Shown: in pieces, positions 1-10,002 of the stretch
Layout of the letters: each line of letters opens with the position of its first letter
Numbering within the stretch: the stretch's first letter is position 1
NCBI GenBank assembly: GCA_030522415.1
Contig: CM060131.1
Span: forward strand, 9,815,203-9,879,202
Direction: 5' to 3'
Source of the DNA: Channallabes apus
Taxonomy: Eukaryota; Chordata; Actinopteri; Siluriformes; Clariidae
DNA length: 64,000 bases
Translations under genes and position numbers: made by a program
The notes under the pieces: model-generated
Databases searched by the model: none
What the model saw: only the letters and a program-made list of their open reading frames with translations
What the model was told of the DNA's origin: nothing

Positions 1-176
1 GCTCCGAGATCCAGTGCTGGGATCCTCATCTCGCCGCTCCGCTTTCGTCGTGCCACCTTGCTGGCACTGATTCCATCCGGAAGATGCTTCTTCTTCCGGA
101 GTTGTGCTGCAACTCGGCGGCCCTCCTGGATCTTCCGCAGGTCCTCCGCCGTTCGCTTCAACTCGAAACTCTCCAT
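1..176 (-). CDS. gag N-terminus of a gypsy LTR retrotransposon (partial, runs off window)
   Basis: The minus strand is open from an ATG at 176 down to the left edge, giving about 58 residues that begin MESFELKR and are rich in Arg, Lys and Glu. The start lies next to a tRNA-Leu primer site and an LTR, as expected for gag of a Ty3/gypsy element. The same N-terminal pattern (ME..E..R..EDLR.I, then a basic stretch, then KRSGEM..LALDLGA) is seen at 20623 downward in the second element of this family, which supports the reading frame. Gag would form the particle that packages element RNA. The rest of the element lies outside the window. No stop is seen in this part, so this copy may be less damaged than the one at 18.6-20.9 kb. 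Confidence 0.7.
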   Translation of the reverse strand, partial: MESFELKRTAEDLRKIQEGRRVAAQLRKKKHLPDGISASKVARRKRSGEMRIPALDLG

Positions 177-192
177 CCCACTTCTGACACCA
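177..192 (-). promoter_or_regulatory. primer binding site complementary to tRNA-Leu
   Basis: The plus strand reads CCCACTTCTGACACCA, identical to the 3' end (with CCA) of eukaryotic tRNA-Leu, so the minus-strand RNA would pair with that tRNA for first-strand synthesis. It lies one base from the LTR end at 194, the usual position. Confidence 0.85.
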
Positions 193-193
193 A

Positions 194-445
194 TGTAGCG
201 TTTTTCGACGCTAGCAGGGACCTTGGAGTACGAGTGAGCTTACTTGCTCCCCAATGCAAATGGCTGGGGAGTAGTTTATTAAACTCAGCACAAGCACACA
301 TACACAGGTCAAGCGCGCACACACACATACACACGCCCAACTAGGCCGAAGCCACTAACCCAAACACCCTTCTCTCTCATGGTGGACACATAGAAAACCC
401 CCGCAAGGCATGACGGTCGTCAGCCGCCGTCCCACCCACGCCACA
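194..445 (-). repeat. 5' LTR of the gypsy element at the left edge
   Basis: The segment runs TGTAGCG...CGCCACA on the plus strand, so on the element's strand it is TG...CA. It aligns along its length with the LTRs at 18626-18909 and 20641-20909 (shared blocks include AATGCAA(A)TGGCTGGG, CCGAAGCCA and CCCCGCAAGGCATGACGGTC), with a CA-rich variable middle. It is clearly a more diverged copy than those two are from each other. Confidence 0.85.
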
Positions 446-711
446 ATAGTGTTTTGAAGTCTAAATATTTGCAACTTCCTTGACATATAGTTTCTTTTTA
501 GCCTGAATTAGATTTAATTACATCAGACGAATATCTATTACCTGTTTATTTTAGTATGATCATTACATATAAATAAATAATAAAAAAATAGGCAATAATA
601 ATAAAAAAATGCATTTCTCTAGGGAAATGTTATATCACAAGAAATATTGTTTTCGCAGTATTCAACAACAATATCGCATATCGCATATTTTCCTAATATC
701 GTGCAGCCCTA
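446..711 (-). mobile_element. hAT-type DNA transposon end, non-coding fragment
   Basis: The right end reads, on the minus strand, TTAGGGCTGCACGATATTAG, followed by repeated GATATGCGATATTG-like motifs. This is the pattern of hAT terminal inverted repeats in fish. The other end is not in view; the gypsy LTR appears to have landed in or beside it. The interior is AT-rich with no coding potential. Confidence 0.6.
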
Positions 712-976
712 ATTCCCAGTGACAGATTACACACGCTTAGTTACCTCGTCCCGCTCGACATGCTTATGTCAGTCAGGATGCTGAACAGAACTACGTGCAA
801 ACGTTACATCATCCAAACACTAGGGCTGCAACAACTAATCGATAAAATCGATAATTATCGATAATGAAATTCGTTGTCAACGAATGCCGTTATCGATTAG
901 TTGGGCTGCGCACGTTACTGAGGAGCGCGACCACAAGATACACAAATACACACACAGATACACAGTCGCTCGCGCA

Positions 977-1120
977 ATGGAGGTTACAGAAGCGTTTGCA
1001 GGAAAAAGCACGCGCCCCAAGTCCTCCAAGGTATGGGAGCAATTTACATTAAACACCTCTTATCGGGCGCTAAAAGCGAGCGGTTTTCTGCCGTTCGTAG
1101 TGTCCGGTGAGCGCGGATGA
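977..1120 (+). pseudogene. hAT transposase N-terminus, BED-type zinc finger start only
   Basis: From an ATG at 977 a 47-residue frame begins MEVTEAFAGK and contains SSKVWEQFTLN. This matches the start of BED zinc fingers in hAT transposases (S-x-VW-x-x-F). The zinc ligands and the RNase H-like catalytic core do not follow: the frame leaves the homology and stops at 1120. The element has therefore lost nearly all of its coding region and could move only with transposase supplied in trans. Confidence 0.55.
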
Positions 1121-1523
1121 AGCGCGGAGGGTTTTCTACACATGTGGGAGCCCCTAGTGACCGGGAGGAATTGGCCACGACTAAAAAAAAGGAGTGAGTG
1201 AGAGTGTTCACACGGGCTTTGGTGACGTGTGTTTGTCCGGCTGCGCGGTTATACGGGGTAAAAAAAAAAAAAAAGAAAGTTGCATGCAGCTTTTTCTTGG
1301 TGTTCAAATCCCAACGAATGCAAGGAAAACACTTCTAGTGCGTTTTCTTCACGTTCAGTTTACACCTCGGACGACCGGATATATCCCATCATCCTACACG
1401 CTGTACAGAGGGAAATGCGGGAAAAGGGCAAAATAAACAGAGTGAACCCAGTAGCGGCCATTTGTTTCTCTCCCTACGCCGCCGTATTACGAGAACGTCT
1501 AGTATAGCAAAATGGTCTATATA

Positions 1524-3142
1524 CAGTGGTGTGAAAAACTATTTGCCCCCTTCCTGATTTCTTATTCTTTTGCATGTTTGTCACACTTAAATGTTTCTGC
1601 TCATCAAAAACCGTTAACTATTAGTCAAAGATAACATAATTGAACACAAAATGCAGTTTTTAAATGAAGGTTTACGTTATTAAGGAAGAAAAAAAACTCC
1701 AAATCTACATGGCCCTGTGTGAGAAAGTGATTGCCCCCCTTGTTAAAAAATAACTTAACTGTGGTTTATCACACCTGAGTTCAATTTCTGTAGTCACCCC
1801 CAGGCCTGATTACTGCCACACCTGTTTCAATCAAGAAATCACTTAAATAGGAGCTACCTGACACAGGGAAGTAGACCAAAAGCACCTCAAAAGCTAGACA
1901 TCATGCCAAGATCCAAAGAAATTCAGGAACAAATGAGAACAAAAGTAATTGAGATCTATCAGTCTGGTAAAGGTTATAAAACCATTTCTAAAGCTTTGGG
2001 ACTCAAGCGAAACACAGTGAGAGCCATTATCCACAAATGGCAAAAACATGGAACAGTGGTGAACCTTCCCAGGAGTGGCCGGCCGACCAAAATTACCCCA
2101 AGAGCGCAGAGACAACTCATCCGAGAGGCCACAAAAGACCCCAGGACAACATCTAAAGAACTGCAGGCCTCACTTGCCTCAATTAAGGTCAGTGTTCACG
2201 ACTCCACCATAAGAAAGAGACTGGGCAAAAACGGCCTGCATGGCAGATTTCCAAGGCGCAAACCACTTTTAAGCAAAAAGAACATTAAGGCTCGTCTCAA
2301 TTTTGCTAAAAAACATCTGAATGATTGCCAAGACTTTTGGGAAAATACCTTGTGGACCGACGAGACAAAAGTTTAACTTTTTGGAAGTTGCATGTCCCGT
2401 TACATCTGGCATAAAAGTAACACAGCATTTCAGAAAAAGAACATCATACCAACAGTAAAATATGGTGGTGGTAGTGTGATGGTCTGGGGTTGTTTTGCTG
2501 CTTCAGGACCTGGAAGGCTTGCTGTGATAGATGGAACCATGAATTCTACTGTCTACCAAAAAATCCTGAAGGAGAATGTCCGGCCATCTGTTCGTCAAGC
2601 TCAAGCTGAAGCGATCTTGGGTGCTGCAGCAGGACAATGACCCAAAACACACCAGCAAATCCACATCTGAATGGCTGAAGAAAAACAAAATGAAGACTTT
2701 GGAGTGGCCTAGTCAAAGTCCTGACCTGAATCCTATTGAGATGTGGCATGACCTTAAAAAGGCGGTTCATGCTAGAAAACGCTCAAATAAAGCTGAATTA
2801 CAGCAATTCTGCAAAGATGAGTGGGCCAAAATTCCTCCAGAGCGCTGTAAAAGACTCGTTGCAAGTTATCGCAAACGCTTGATTACCGTTATTGCTGCTA
2901 AGGGTGGCCCAACCAGTTATTAGGTTCAGGGGGCAATTACTTTTTCACACAGGGCCATGTAGATTAGGAGTTTTTTTTCTCCCTAAATAATAAACCCCCT
3001 CATTTAAAAACTGCATTTTGTGTTTACTTGTGTTATCTTTGACTAATAGTTAAATGTGTTTGATGATCAGAAACATTTTGTGTGACAAACATGCAAAAGG
3101 ATAAGAAATCAGGAGGGGGGCAAATAGTTTTTCACACCACTG
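1524..3142 (+). mobile_element. Tc1-like transposon, copy A, nested in the hAT element
   Basis: The element begins CAGTGGTGTGAAAAACTATT and ends with the complement, each end next to TA (1522-1523 and 3143-3144), the standard Tc1/mariner target. The inverted repeats are long, about 210 bp (1524-1740 and 2930-3142), and both contain the inner motif ACATGGCCCTGTGTGA, as in IR/DR-type Tc1 elements with two binding sites per end. The length of 1619 bp is normal. Since the hAT element is interrupted here, this insertion is the younger of the two. Confidence 0.95.
1903..2923 (+). pseudogene. Tc1-like transposase (copy A), one stop and one frameshift
   Basis: This is a DDE cut-and-paste transposase of about 340 residues starting MPRSKEIQEQMR. 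In order it has: the paired-like helix-turn-helix region (SKALGLKRNTVRAIIHKW), a GRPTKITPRAQRQ linker, a second HTH, and the catalytic core with the first Asp in WTDETKV, the second in [10 protein letters not shown] and the Glu in SPDLNPIE. All three catalytic acids are present. Two lesions kill it: TAA at 2374-2376, where copy B has GAA, and a one-base insertion near 2600 (CAAGCTCAAG versus CAACTCAAG in copy B) that shifts the last third. Start chosen because it matches copy B exactly. Confidence 0.93.
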
Positions 3143-3381
3143 TATATTAAAAATATTTTTTTTTATTTGTTGAGACAACAACAAAAAAGGATAAAATACC
3201 CGAGAGGATCGAAATAATGTATAAACCGTGACAAGGATGTAGCAAGAGACACTTTCATTAAAAATAATATCATAATAATCTAGAAGTCTATTATTCTTCT
3301 TAAGTTTAATTAATTTAAGAGAATTTAAAATTGAGGTCATTCTTAACAACTGAATATGTCAGTGTATTTTTTAAACTACTG

Positions 3382-3393
3382 TGTGTGTATGTA

Positions 3394-3482
<89 letters not shown>
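3382..3482. repeat. (TG)n-(TA)n compound microsatellite
   Basis: A TG run (3394-3419) passes directly into a TA run (to about 3480). It lies in the 3' part of the hAT element. The open frames predicted over it on both strands are artefacts of the dinucleotide repeat. Confidence 0.95.
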
Positions 3483-3484
<2 letters not shown>

Positions 3485-3798
3485 AAACACACACACATAC
3501 ACCATATCAACACTGTTAACTTGCCATCTGCAATTATTGTTAAAAAAGAATTTTGATTTACATAAACTACATAAGGTTTAAATGTCAAAATTAAAGATCA
3601 TTATACTCTATGTGGCTATTGCATTTTTTAAAGTTTACTTTTATACATAAATAATACCCTAATTTATGGTTTTATATTGTTAAGCAAAACAGCAAATTAA
3701 AGCGGTCACTTTTTATCCGATTAATCGATTAATCGAAAAAGAAACCGTCCAACTAATCGATTATCAAAATAATCGTTAGTTGCAGCCCTACCAAACAC

Positions 3799-4020
3799 AA
3801 TCAAATTCGCTCCATCCGGATGGGTGTTTTTTTTTTGTTTGTTTGTTTGTTTTTTGAATGACAAGCTGAAATAAATTAGGAGTAACGAGGCTATTTTTTA
3901 AATGTAAGGAGTAGTGAAAAGTCGGCTGAAAAATAATTACTCCAGTAAAGTATAGATACCCAAAATTTCTACTTAAGAAAAGGTAACGAAGTATTTGTAC
4001 TTCATTACTTGACACCTCTG
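3799..4020 (-). mobile_element. second hAT-like element, terminal fragment
   Basis: On the minus strand this begins CAGAGGTGTCAAGTAATGAA and continues with repeated AAGTA/TTACT motifs (GTACTTCATTACTT, CTTAAG, TTACTCCAGTAAAG). That is the terminal pattern of a widespread fish hAT-type family. The hAT element at 821-3790 sits to its left with its target duplication, so this fragment was probably part of the sequence it entered. The opposite end is not recognisable. Confidence 0.55.
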
Positions 4021-6559
4021 CGTGCCAGCATCGTTGTTGTCGTCCATCATCCGGGATCCATCATTGTTCCACTTTTGTTCTATGCACAACTCTTCCTAAA
4101 TAAATTCTGGAAATTGAATAAACCTTTAAAGAACATTTATTAAGGAACATGGATGTTCACTAGGTATTTAATTTTTATTTATTTATTTATTTATTTATTT
4201 ATTTGAAAAAGAAGAGGGCAGGCGCCTGAAGTGTTCATGGAATACTCACATCTACTGTATATTTATTTTTATATAAATTTTTTGCAGTCACAGTGCATTT
4301 CTCAATCCAGAAGCACATAATGTATTACCTGCACAAGCCCTTTACTTGCTCAAAATCCTTAGTTTATCCCCAAAAATGAATATTTATGTCAGCAAACATG
4401 TCAGTTTCATCAGAATAACAAGTCCTTGTGTCATTCTTTGCAATGTATGTGGGAGACTGATTGCACGAGACTGGATTTACAGGCCTCACACTTATACTAG
4501 TCTATCTAGAGTACACCTACCGAGGTTCCTATCTGACTGGCCACAGACCCTCTTCCACATCACAATGCAGAACAGAAATAATCTTATGGGATTTCTTATC
4601 TATCCTCTGCAGACGTCTGCTATTATGTGTTCATATACTACATCATGGCATGAAGCTATTTTAGAAACCTGGTTGATCAATAGACGATTAAATTTTTTAA
4701 ACTTATTATACATTGATAAAAGTGAATATTCACTTGAGCGCACTTCATTAATTCGAGACACATTTAGAGAAAATGTCTAATAGAAATATCTAGAAAATCT
4801 GCTTGACAGATTTTGACAACTGGTTTATCCATTTTGCATGATATGATTTATGTTAATAGCTCAATTTATTAGGGGTAAGACTATTTGACAAAGAATCAGT
4901 ATAATATATTTTGATCAATATGACATAAGCAATTGAAGGAAACATCAGGCAGTTCCACATAATCATTTGAATGAATGTGCCAACGCATTTTCAGTTTATT
5001 CAACAGAATGAGACGTTGCTTTTTTGATGTGCAAAAGTGACTAAATGATGTGGAGGATGATCAAGTAAGGATGATTTCAGAAATTCAATTCTGATCCAGG
5101 AAATGCACCAAAGCGACTGAGAAAAATGTATTGTCCCAATGTTGCTCATTTAAATTCTGTACCAAGCATAGAGATGTTTTAATTCTAATGTATTATTTAA
5201 TTTCGAGTGAATTTCTACGCAATATGATAAATTTTGGGGGGATGTTGGAATTAAAAAATAATAATAATAAAAAAACATTTAAGTGCAAGTATGACAGTGT
5301 TTAATGTCTGCTTCTTCCCTGGAAGCGGCAGATTTTCTCATAACGGGTGCTCCTTAGGCCGGCACGGCCCTTCCACCTGTTCCTGCTGTGATGTTTACAG
5401 ATTTTAGAACAGGAAGCACAGCCATCCAAGCTGAAGTCTGCAGCGTGCTCATCAATAAGCGACTGCTGGCTGCTTTTCGTTTCCCTTCCCACCAGCCTTT
5501 CTGTTCCTCCTTATATAAATGTCCCCCCTGAGAGGCTGGCCTGGACACGATTCATTTAGTTAACAAATCGGCGTGATTACGGGTCCAGATTGGTGCTGAG
5601 CTAGGTCCTTCGTCATCAGAGACCACTCAGAGTGCAACGTGAGCACTGCAAACACCCTCGCTTCTCTCTCGCTCGCTCGCTCTTTCCCTCTCTTTCCCTA
5701 TTTTCTAAAGTCCAGCCTACAGTTTCCTGCTTTTAGCTGACAGCACATAACACTTTAATTAGTGTGCTGATTGAGAAATATCACCTCCTCCTCCTCACTG
5801 CCCAGAAGGGAATTCCAGTCATTTCTCATACGGGCCAAAATTAAAACTAGACAAAAGAGCTGAATTGAGTTTTTTTGAGAATGATGGTCTCGCTTCTCAC
5901 TTCTACCTTGTGTCTTTACATACAGTATACAGTATAATTGTACACCTATCCTACACCTACATTCACTAGTTATCTCATCACGTTGACTTAATCACAGCAC
6001 CACATCTTCAGGGTTTTTAAACACCAAACCGACAGGCTCTGCCCATCTATAAAGGAATATAAATGGAAACATTATTCAAAGTACCAATCTTGTTTGTCCA
6101 TGTTCACTCATTTTTCCCATCCACATTATTGTTATTATTATTAGTTTCCATATTTGACAGGTTCTCATGCTTCGCTGCAGTACTATCTTGGCCACGCAAT
6201 ATGCTATATAAGGAATAACACATGACAGATTGTGCTGATATACAAAAATAATGCACACCAGGGGGCTTGTGCGTTGTCCTGCTACGCTCCAAAGTGAAGT
6301 GTTTTCGTATAACAGCACAATCTGTCTAGTGTTAATTAAATTACATTCACCATAATCATTTAAACGATCGCAAAAAAAGTCATGCATTATGAGTTTACAG
6401 TTTAATTTTAACATTGTTGATGTTAACATTTAACACTTAATGTATTATAAGATCAAAGTGGGAACATACATAATCAACATCCAGGTGGTAACAGAACAGT
6501 ATTTCTACTTTGTGTCAGGCCACATCACACAACTCCAATGTTGATTCTTTTTTCATTTG

Positions 6560-6560
<1 letters not shown>
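4021..6560. other. AT-rich unique DNA, no gene recognised
   Basis: There is an ATTT repeat at about 4171-4204 and otherwise AT-rich sequence with no transposon ends that I recognise. The open frame at 4346-4780 lacks family motifs and begins at a non-ATG codon. TACAGTA-type 7-mers occur at 4253 and, as two adjacent units, at 5921-5934. The only GC-richer island is 5285-5570. Confidence 0.5.
5285..5570 (-). other. GC-richer island with TATA-like motif; possible exon or conserved element
   Basis: This is distinctly richer in G+C than its AT-rich neighbours and carries no known repeat. On the minus strand a TATA-like motif (TTTATATAAGG, near 5510-5522) precedes two overlapping open frames of about 63 residues, one with several Cys residues (CASCSKICKHH) and a basic tail. 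I do not recognise the product. It could be an exon, a non-coding transcript start or a conserved regulatory element. The open frames alone are too short to claim a gene. Confidence 0.2.
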
Positions 6561-6561
<1 letters not shown>

Positions 6562-6595
<34 letters not shown>

Positions 6596-6598
6596 CAG

Positions 6599-6666
<68 letters not shown>
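6562..6666. repeat. (TA)n microsatellite in two blocks
   Basis: Two AT dinucleotide runs (6562-6592 and 6604-6666) are separated by a short non-repeat spacer. They border the hairpin at 6690-6747. Confidence 0.97.
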
Positions 6667-6671
<5 letters not shown>

Positions 6672-6689
6672 TTATACAATGTGTTCAAA

Positions 6690-6747
6690 TCAAACCGGGA
6701 CTTTCTGGAAATCTTTTATTTTCATATTATCAAAAGTCCCGGTTTGA
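6690..6747. repeat. perfect 15-bp inverted repeat (hairpin)
   Basis: TCAAACCGGGACTTT at 6690-6704 is matched exactly by its complement at 6733-6747, with a 28-base AT-rich loop. The stem is GC-richer than its surroundings. It resembles what remains of a small DNA transposon, but no target duplication is visible because the flank is a TA repeat. Confidence 0.75.
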
Positions 6748-6858
6748 CGTGAATGCCCTTCATACTGTATATTATGTTATGGCTCTGTATTACATTACAT
6801 TAAATTAGCCAGTGCTATATTTCCTAAATTATTTTAGCAATCTCAATAAGCTTTTTCC

Positions 6859-6861
<3 letters not shown>

Positions 6862-6911
<50 letters not shown>
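6862..6911. repeat. (TG)n microsatellite
   Basis: A near-perfect GT run of about 50 bases in AT-rich unique DNA. Confidence 0.97.
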
Positions 6912-6912
<1 letters not shown>

Positions 6913-7654
6913 TGGAAATATGGTCCATCAGCACCTGTCCTAATCTTATGAGCATTCTGGACATCTCACTGGTCTCAGATAATTGAAGAAAGCCTTACAT
7001 AACATAATAAATTTATGAAAAAAGACAGAGCTTTATCATAACAGCCAATTAACCACTAATGAACTGCTACACATTCATTTGCATGTCAGCAAATTATATG
7101 CAATTAGAGAGAACATGCCTAAGCTTACAACGCTTGTAATTGCAGAAACACCAGTGTTAACATGTTATGTAATCCTTCAAAACACTAGTGCAAGCCATTT
7201 AACTCCAGATGCCCACAAAACGCTTGGGCAGTTTTATGCACAAACCTTCTCTATGTACCCCTTATTCAATCCCTGCTATATAGCATGCACATGCACTATA
7301 TACATTAACAGTAATCAGATAGATCACATCTAATCACACACTAGGTTAAAACTGCAATTCAACATTTTGCATTTTTCACAACAAGCATTTTTATATGCCT
7401 TTTATTTAGAAAATACTAGAAGACTATATAGCACATACAGTAGTATGTGGAAGATGCAATATGGTTGTTTTTGTGGTATATTTATCCGAAACCTTCCTGC
7501 CTCTGAACTTCACCAAAAATCCACCTACCAGGATAGTGCCAGGATGTTAAAATTCATATGACTTTGCATGGTTTTTGCATGTTTGCTAAATGGCTAAAAT
7601 TAGTCTGCAATTTTTGTCAGCAAGCTTGAGGAAGACATCATCAAAATGATTAAT

Positions 7655-7975
7655 TGATTAATTCATTCATTATACCACTTTTGCCTTACAGGGTCAATAG
7701 AGGTCTTAAGCCTATAGTATACCAGGGGACATAAGATGAGGTACAATCTAGATGGGGTGATGGTCCATCACAGGACACACAATCACACACTCAATTTTGA
7801 AATGTCATTAGGTCTACTCTGTATAGCTTTGGACTGTGGGAGGAAACCAGAGTACCTAGTGGAAACCTGCCAACAGGGGAGAACATGCAAACTCCATGCA
7901 CACAGACTCGAATTGGAACTCAAATGCTGATCCTGGAGGTGAAATTGCTAACTACAGTACTACACCACCATAGAA
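7655..7975 (-). mobile_element. tRNA-derived SINE (DANA/mermaid type), old copy
   Basis: Read on the minus strand it follows the same order as the better copy at 9035-9395: a degraded tRNA-like head with box B remnant, the CCATGCACACAG segment, the GCATGTTCTCCC block (here on the complement, GGGAGAACATGCAAACTCCA), GTACTC/GGTTTCCTCC, then the GGGTGATGGTCCATCACAGG region and an ATTCATTC tail at about 7660. The head carries a TACAGTA at 7953-7959 that is a 5-bp insertion relative to sister copies. Confidence 0.8.
7953..7959. other. candidate Tc1-type excision footprint (TACAGTA) inside a SINE
   Basis: Here the SINE reads GCTAACTACAGTACTACACC. The sister copy at 9035 reads, on the complement, GCTAACCACTATACC. 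Removing CAGTA restores exact colinearity, with a C-to-T change making the TA. This is TA to TA-CAG-TA, the product left when an element with CAG ends is excised. Confidence 0.55.
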
Positions 7976-8583
7976 GTCTGTTTTGTTCAATGTTTTCATT
8001 TAATTGTGTGGGTGTTAAAGTAGTTAACATTTTAACAAACAAGATCTACCTTCTTTACCAAGTTGTTATAATTTACCATCCTCTATTTAATTTTATTCTA
8101 GAATAAAGTTGCAGATACTAAGGTATAACTTGATAAGGTGTGTAGTAAAGCAATTATACATTTGAAAATGTTTCAAGTTAAAAAATTTTTTTATAAAATT
8201 TGACTTGTACAGCATTACAATCAAAATCAGCAAAAGTGAACAAAATCAACAACAACAAAAAAAAAAACCTCGAACAAGCACTAATATGACTGTGGAGAGG
8301 AAAAGCTAGCTTTAACAGAAGAAACCTCAAACAGAACCAGGCCTAGAGGCTGTCTGTGTCGATTGAGTGGAAAGCAGGGAGAGAAAAGACGAAAAACAAT
8401 GACAACAAAACACAGCAGCCATTGGTCATTTTGTTTCTCCTTTGTTCTTTGACCGAACCAGGAAAAAATATATATAAATTCTTATTGATCTGTTTATCAA
8501 GGTCAGTTTCAATGGTCTAATACTAATAATAAAAATATCATATACATTCCACAGTATTTTCCTGTTCATATTAAAGTCAAGTA

Positions 8584-9443
8584 CAGTTAAATCATGGATT
8601 GAGAGCATAATTCATCCTGGAAGCATTCATGTATATCAAAATACTCATATATCAAAGGAAACTCTAATGACACTCGCGCGCACACACTAATTGGAAACAC
8701 TGCTCTCTGACAGAGAGATTTTGAATATTTAACAAGGACCCCTCTAATGACACTTGCTTTTGCTTTAAGCGAGCACATACGCACATGATCATAATGTTAT
8801 AATATACAGTACAGGTGTGCATGGCTGTTGTTTATACGAGTGACACACGCACACTGAGTCTGAGCATGGGAGACGTTTACTCTCAATCCTGTAGCGTGCC
8901 AGGGTAAAGAAATATTGGCTCCGTTGTGGTCATGTGACGTGTGACATCATGTAAAGTGCATGCGTCTACTCGTATTGTACCTCAAGCCCTCGCACGTTTT
9001 TTAAGTAAAAATTTCTTTCAACATGTTGTTTGTCAGGCGGCGCGGTGGTATAGTGGTTAGCACTGTCGCCTTGCACCTCCAGGGTCTGGGTTCGATTCCC
9101 CGGCCAGGCTCGATTCCCGTCTCTGTGTGCATGGAGTTTGCATGTTCTCCCCGTGCTTGGTGGGTTTCCTCCGGATACTCCGGGTTACTCCCACAGTCCA
9201 AAGATATGCAGGTTAGACTAATTGGCATTCCCAAATTGCCCGTAGTGTGTGATTGGGTGTGTATGTGTGTGTGCCTTGCGATGGATTGGCACCCTGTCCA
9301 GGGTGTACCCCGCCTAGTGCCCGAAGTCTCCTGGGATAGGCTCCAGGTCCTCCGCGACCCTGAACACAGGATTAAGCGGTATAGAATATGAATGAATGTT
9401 GTTTGTCTTGCAAATCTTGTACTCACAATCCAAGGTTCCACTG
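8584..9443 (-). mobile_element. non-autonomous pogo/Tigger-like element, interrupted by a SINE
   Basis: The left end CAGTTAAATCATGGATTGAG and the complement of the right end, CAGTGGAACCTTGGATTGTG, are related inverted repeats, each flanked by TA (8582-8583, 9444-9445). This fits the Tc1/mariner superfamily pogo/Tigger group, whose ends start CAG. Excluding the SINE and its duplication, the element is about 490 bp. Its interior (TGTATATCAAAATACTCATA near 8630; CTCCCATGCTCAG on the complement near 8855) is shared with the copies at 42838, 46080 and, by layout, 63001. No transposase is encoded. Confidence 0.75.
9035..9395 (+). mobile_element. tRNA-derived SINE (DANA/mermaid type), well preserved
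   Basis: The head has pol III promoter boxes: box A-like TGGTATAGTGGTTAGCACTG and box B GGTCTGGGTTCGATTCCCC. The body contains GCATGGAGTTTGCATGTTCT, TGGGTTTCCTCCGG, TTAGACTAATTGGC and CGATGGATTGGCACCCTGTC, then a GAATGAAT-type tail. A 12-bp duplication, ATGTTGTTTGTC, flanks it at 9023-9034 and 9396-9407, showing LINE-mediated insertion into the Tigger-like element. It is the reference copy for the older SINEs in the window. Confidence 0.93.
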
Positions 9444-9644
9444 TACTGTTCTTCCTTTTTTGTTCATTTTGTTCTAAGTAGGAAATACCTCTCGCAATAT
9501 GAGACCTAGATTTTATCTAAATATGTCTCAATTTTGTATGAAGTATAAAACATCAAATACTTTCTTGCAGTTAATGTTATCCATTTGTTACTTTTAGCAC
9601 TACTTACCATTACAAACTAAATTCTACCCGATTGGTCAGTTTTT

Positions 9645-9844
9645 GGCGGCACGGTGGCTTAGTGATTTGCACTATCACCTTACACCTCCAGGTCCCGGTT
9701 TCAATTTCTGGCCAGGTTTGATTTCTGCCTCTGTGTGCATGGAGTTTGCATGTTCACCACCTGTGCTTGGTGGGTTTCCTCCCTAAACAGATTAGACTAA
9801 TTGGCGTTCCAAAATTGCCTGTGGTGTGCAAATGAGCGTGTGTG

Positions 9845-9877
<33 letters not shown>

Positions 9878-9991
9878 CCTGCAATGGATTGACATTCTGT
9901 CCTGTGTGTATCCTGCCACATGCTCTAAGTCTCCTGGGATAGGATCCAGGCCGCCCACGACAGGATAAAGTGGTATAGATGATGAGTGAGT
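9645..9991 (+). mobile_element. tRNA-derived SINE (DANA/mermaid type), second copy
   Basis: It is in the same order as the 9035 copy but more diverged, with a TG/CG microsatellite expanded at about 9837-9875. An 11-bp duplication, GGTCAGTTTTT, flanks it at 9634-9644 and 9992-10002. Box A is degraded (TGGCTTAGTGATTTGCACTA). Confidence 0.92.
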
Positions 9992-10002
9992 GGTCAGTTT
10001 TT

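Larger units (their letters stand above)
821..3790 (+). mobile_element. non-autonomous hAT element with perfect 8-bp target duplication
   Basis: The ends are inverted: the left begins TAGGGCTGCAACAACTAATC and the right is the complement of TAGGGCTGCAACTAACGATT. Both continue with ATCGAT-rich subterminal sequence. CCAAACAC occurs immediately outside both ends (813-820 and 3791-3798), an exact 8-bp target site duplication, diagnostic for hAT. Without the nested Tc1 copy (1524-3142) the element is about 1.35 kb, too short for a full transposase. It keeps the start of one (977-1120) and has gained a TG/TA microsatellite near the right end. Confidence 0.93.

Noticed and set aside
3356..3588. Open frames over TG/TA repeats (also 6557-6808, 26960-27214, 46895-47323)
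   Set aside because: Dinucleotide repeats give alternating two-residue peptides without stops.
4346..4780. 144-codon open frame
   Set aside because: Starts at a non-ATG codon, sits in AT-rich DNA, and no domain, splice site or promoter supports it.
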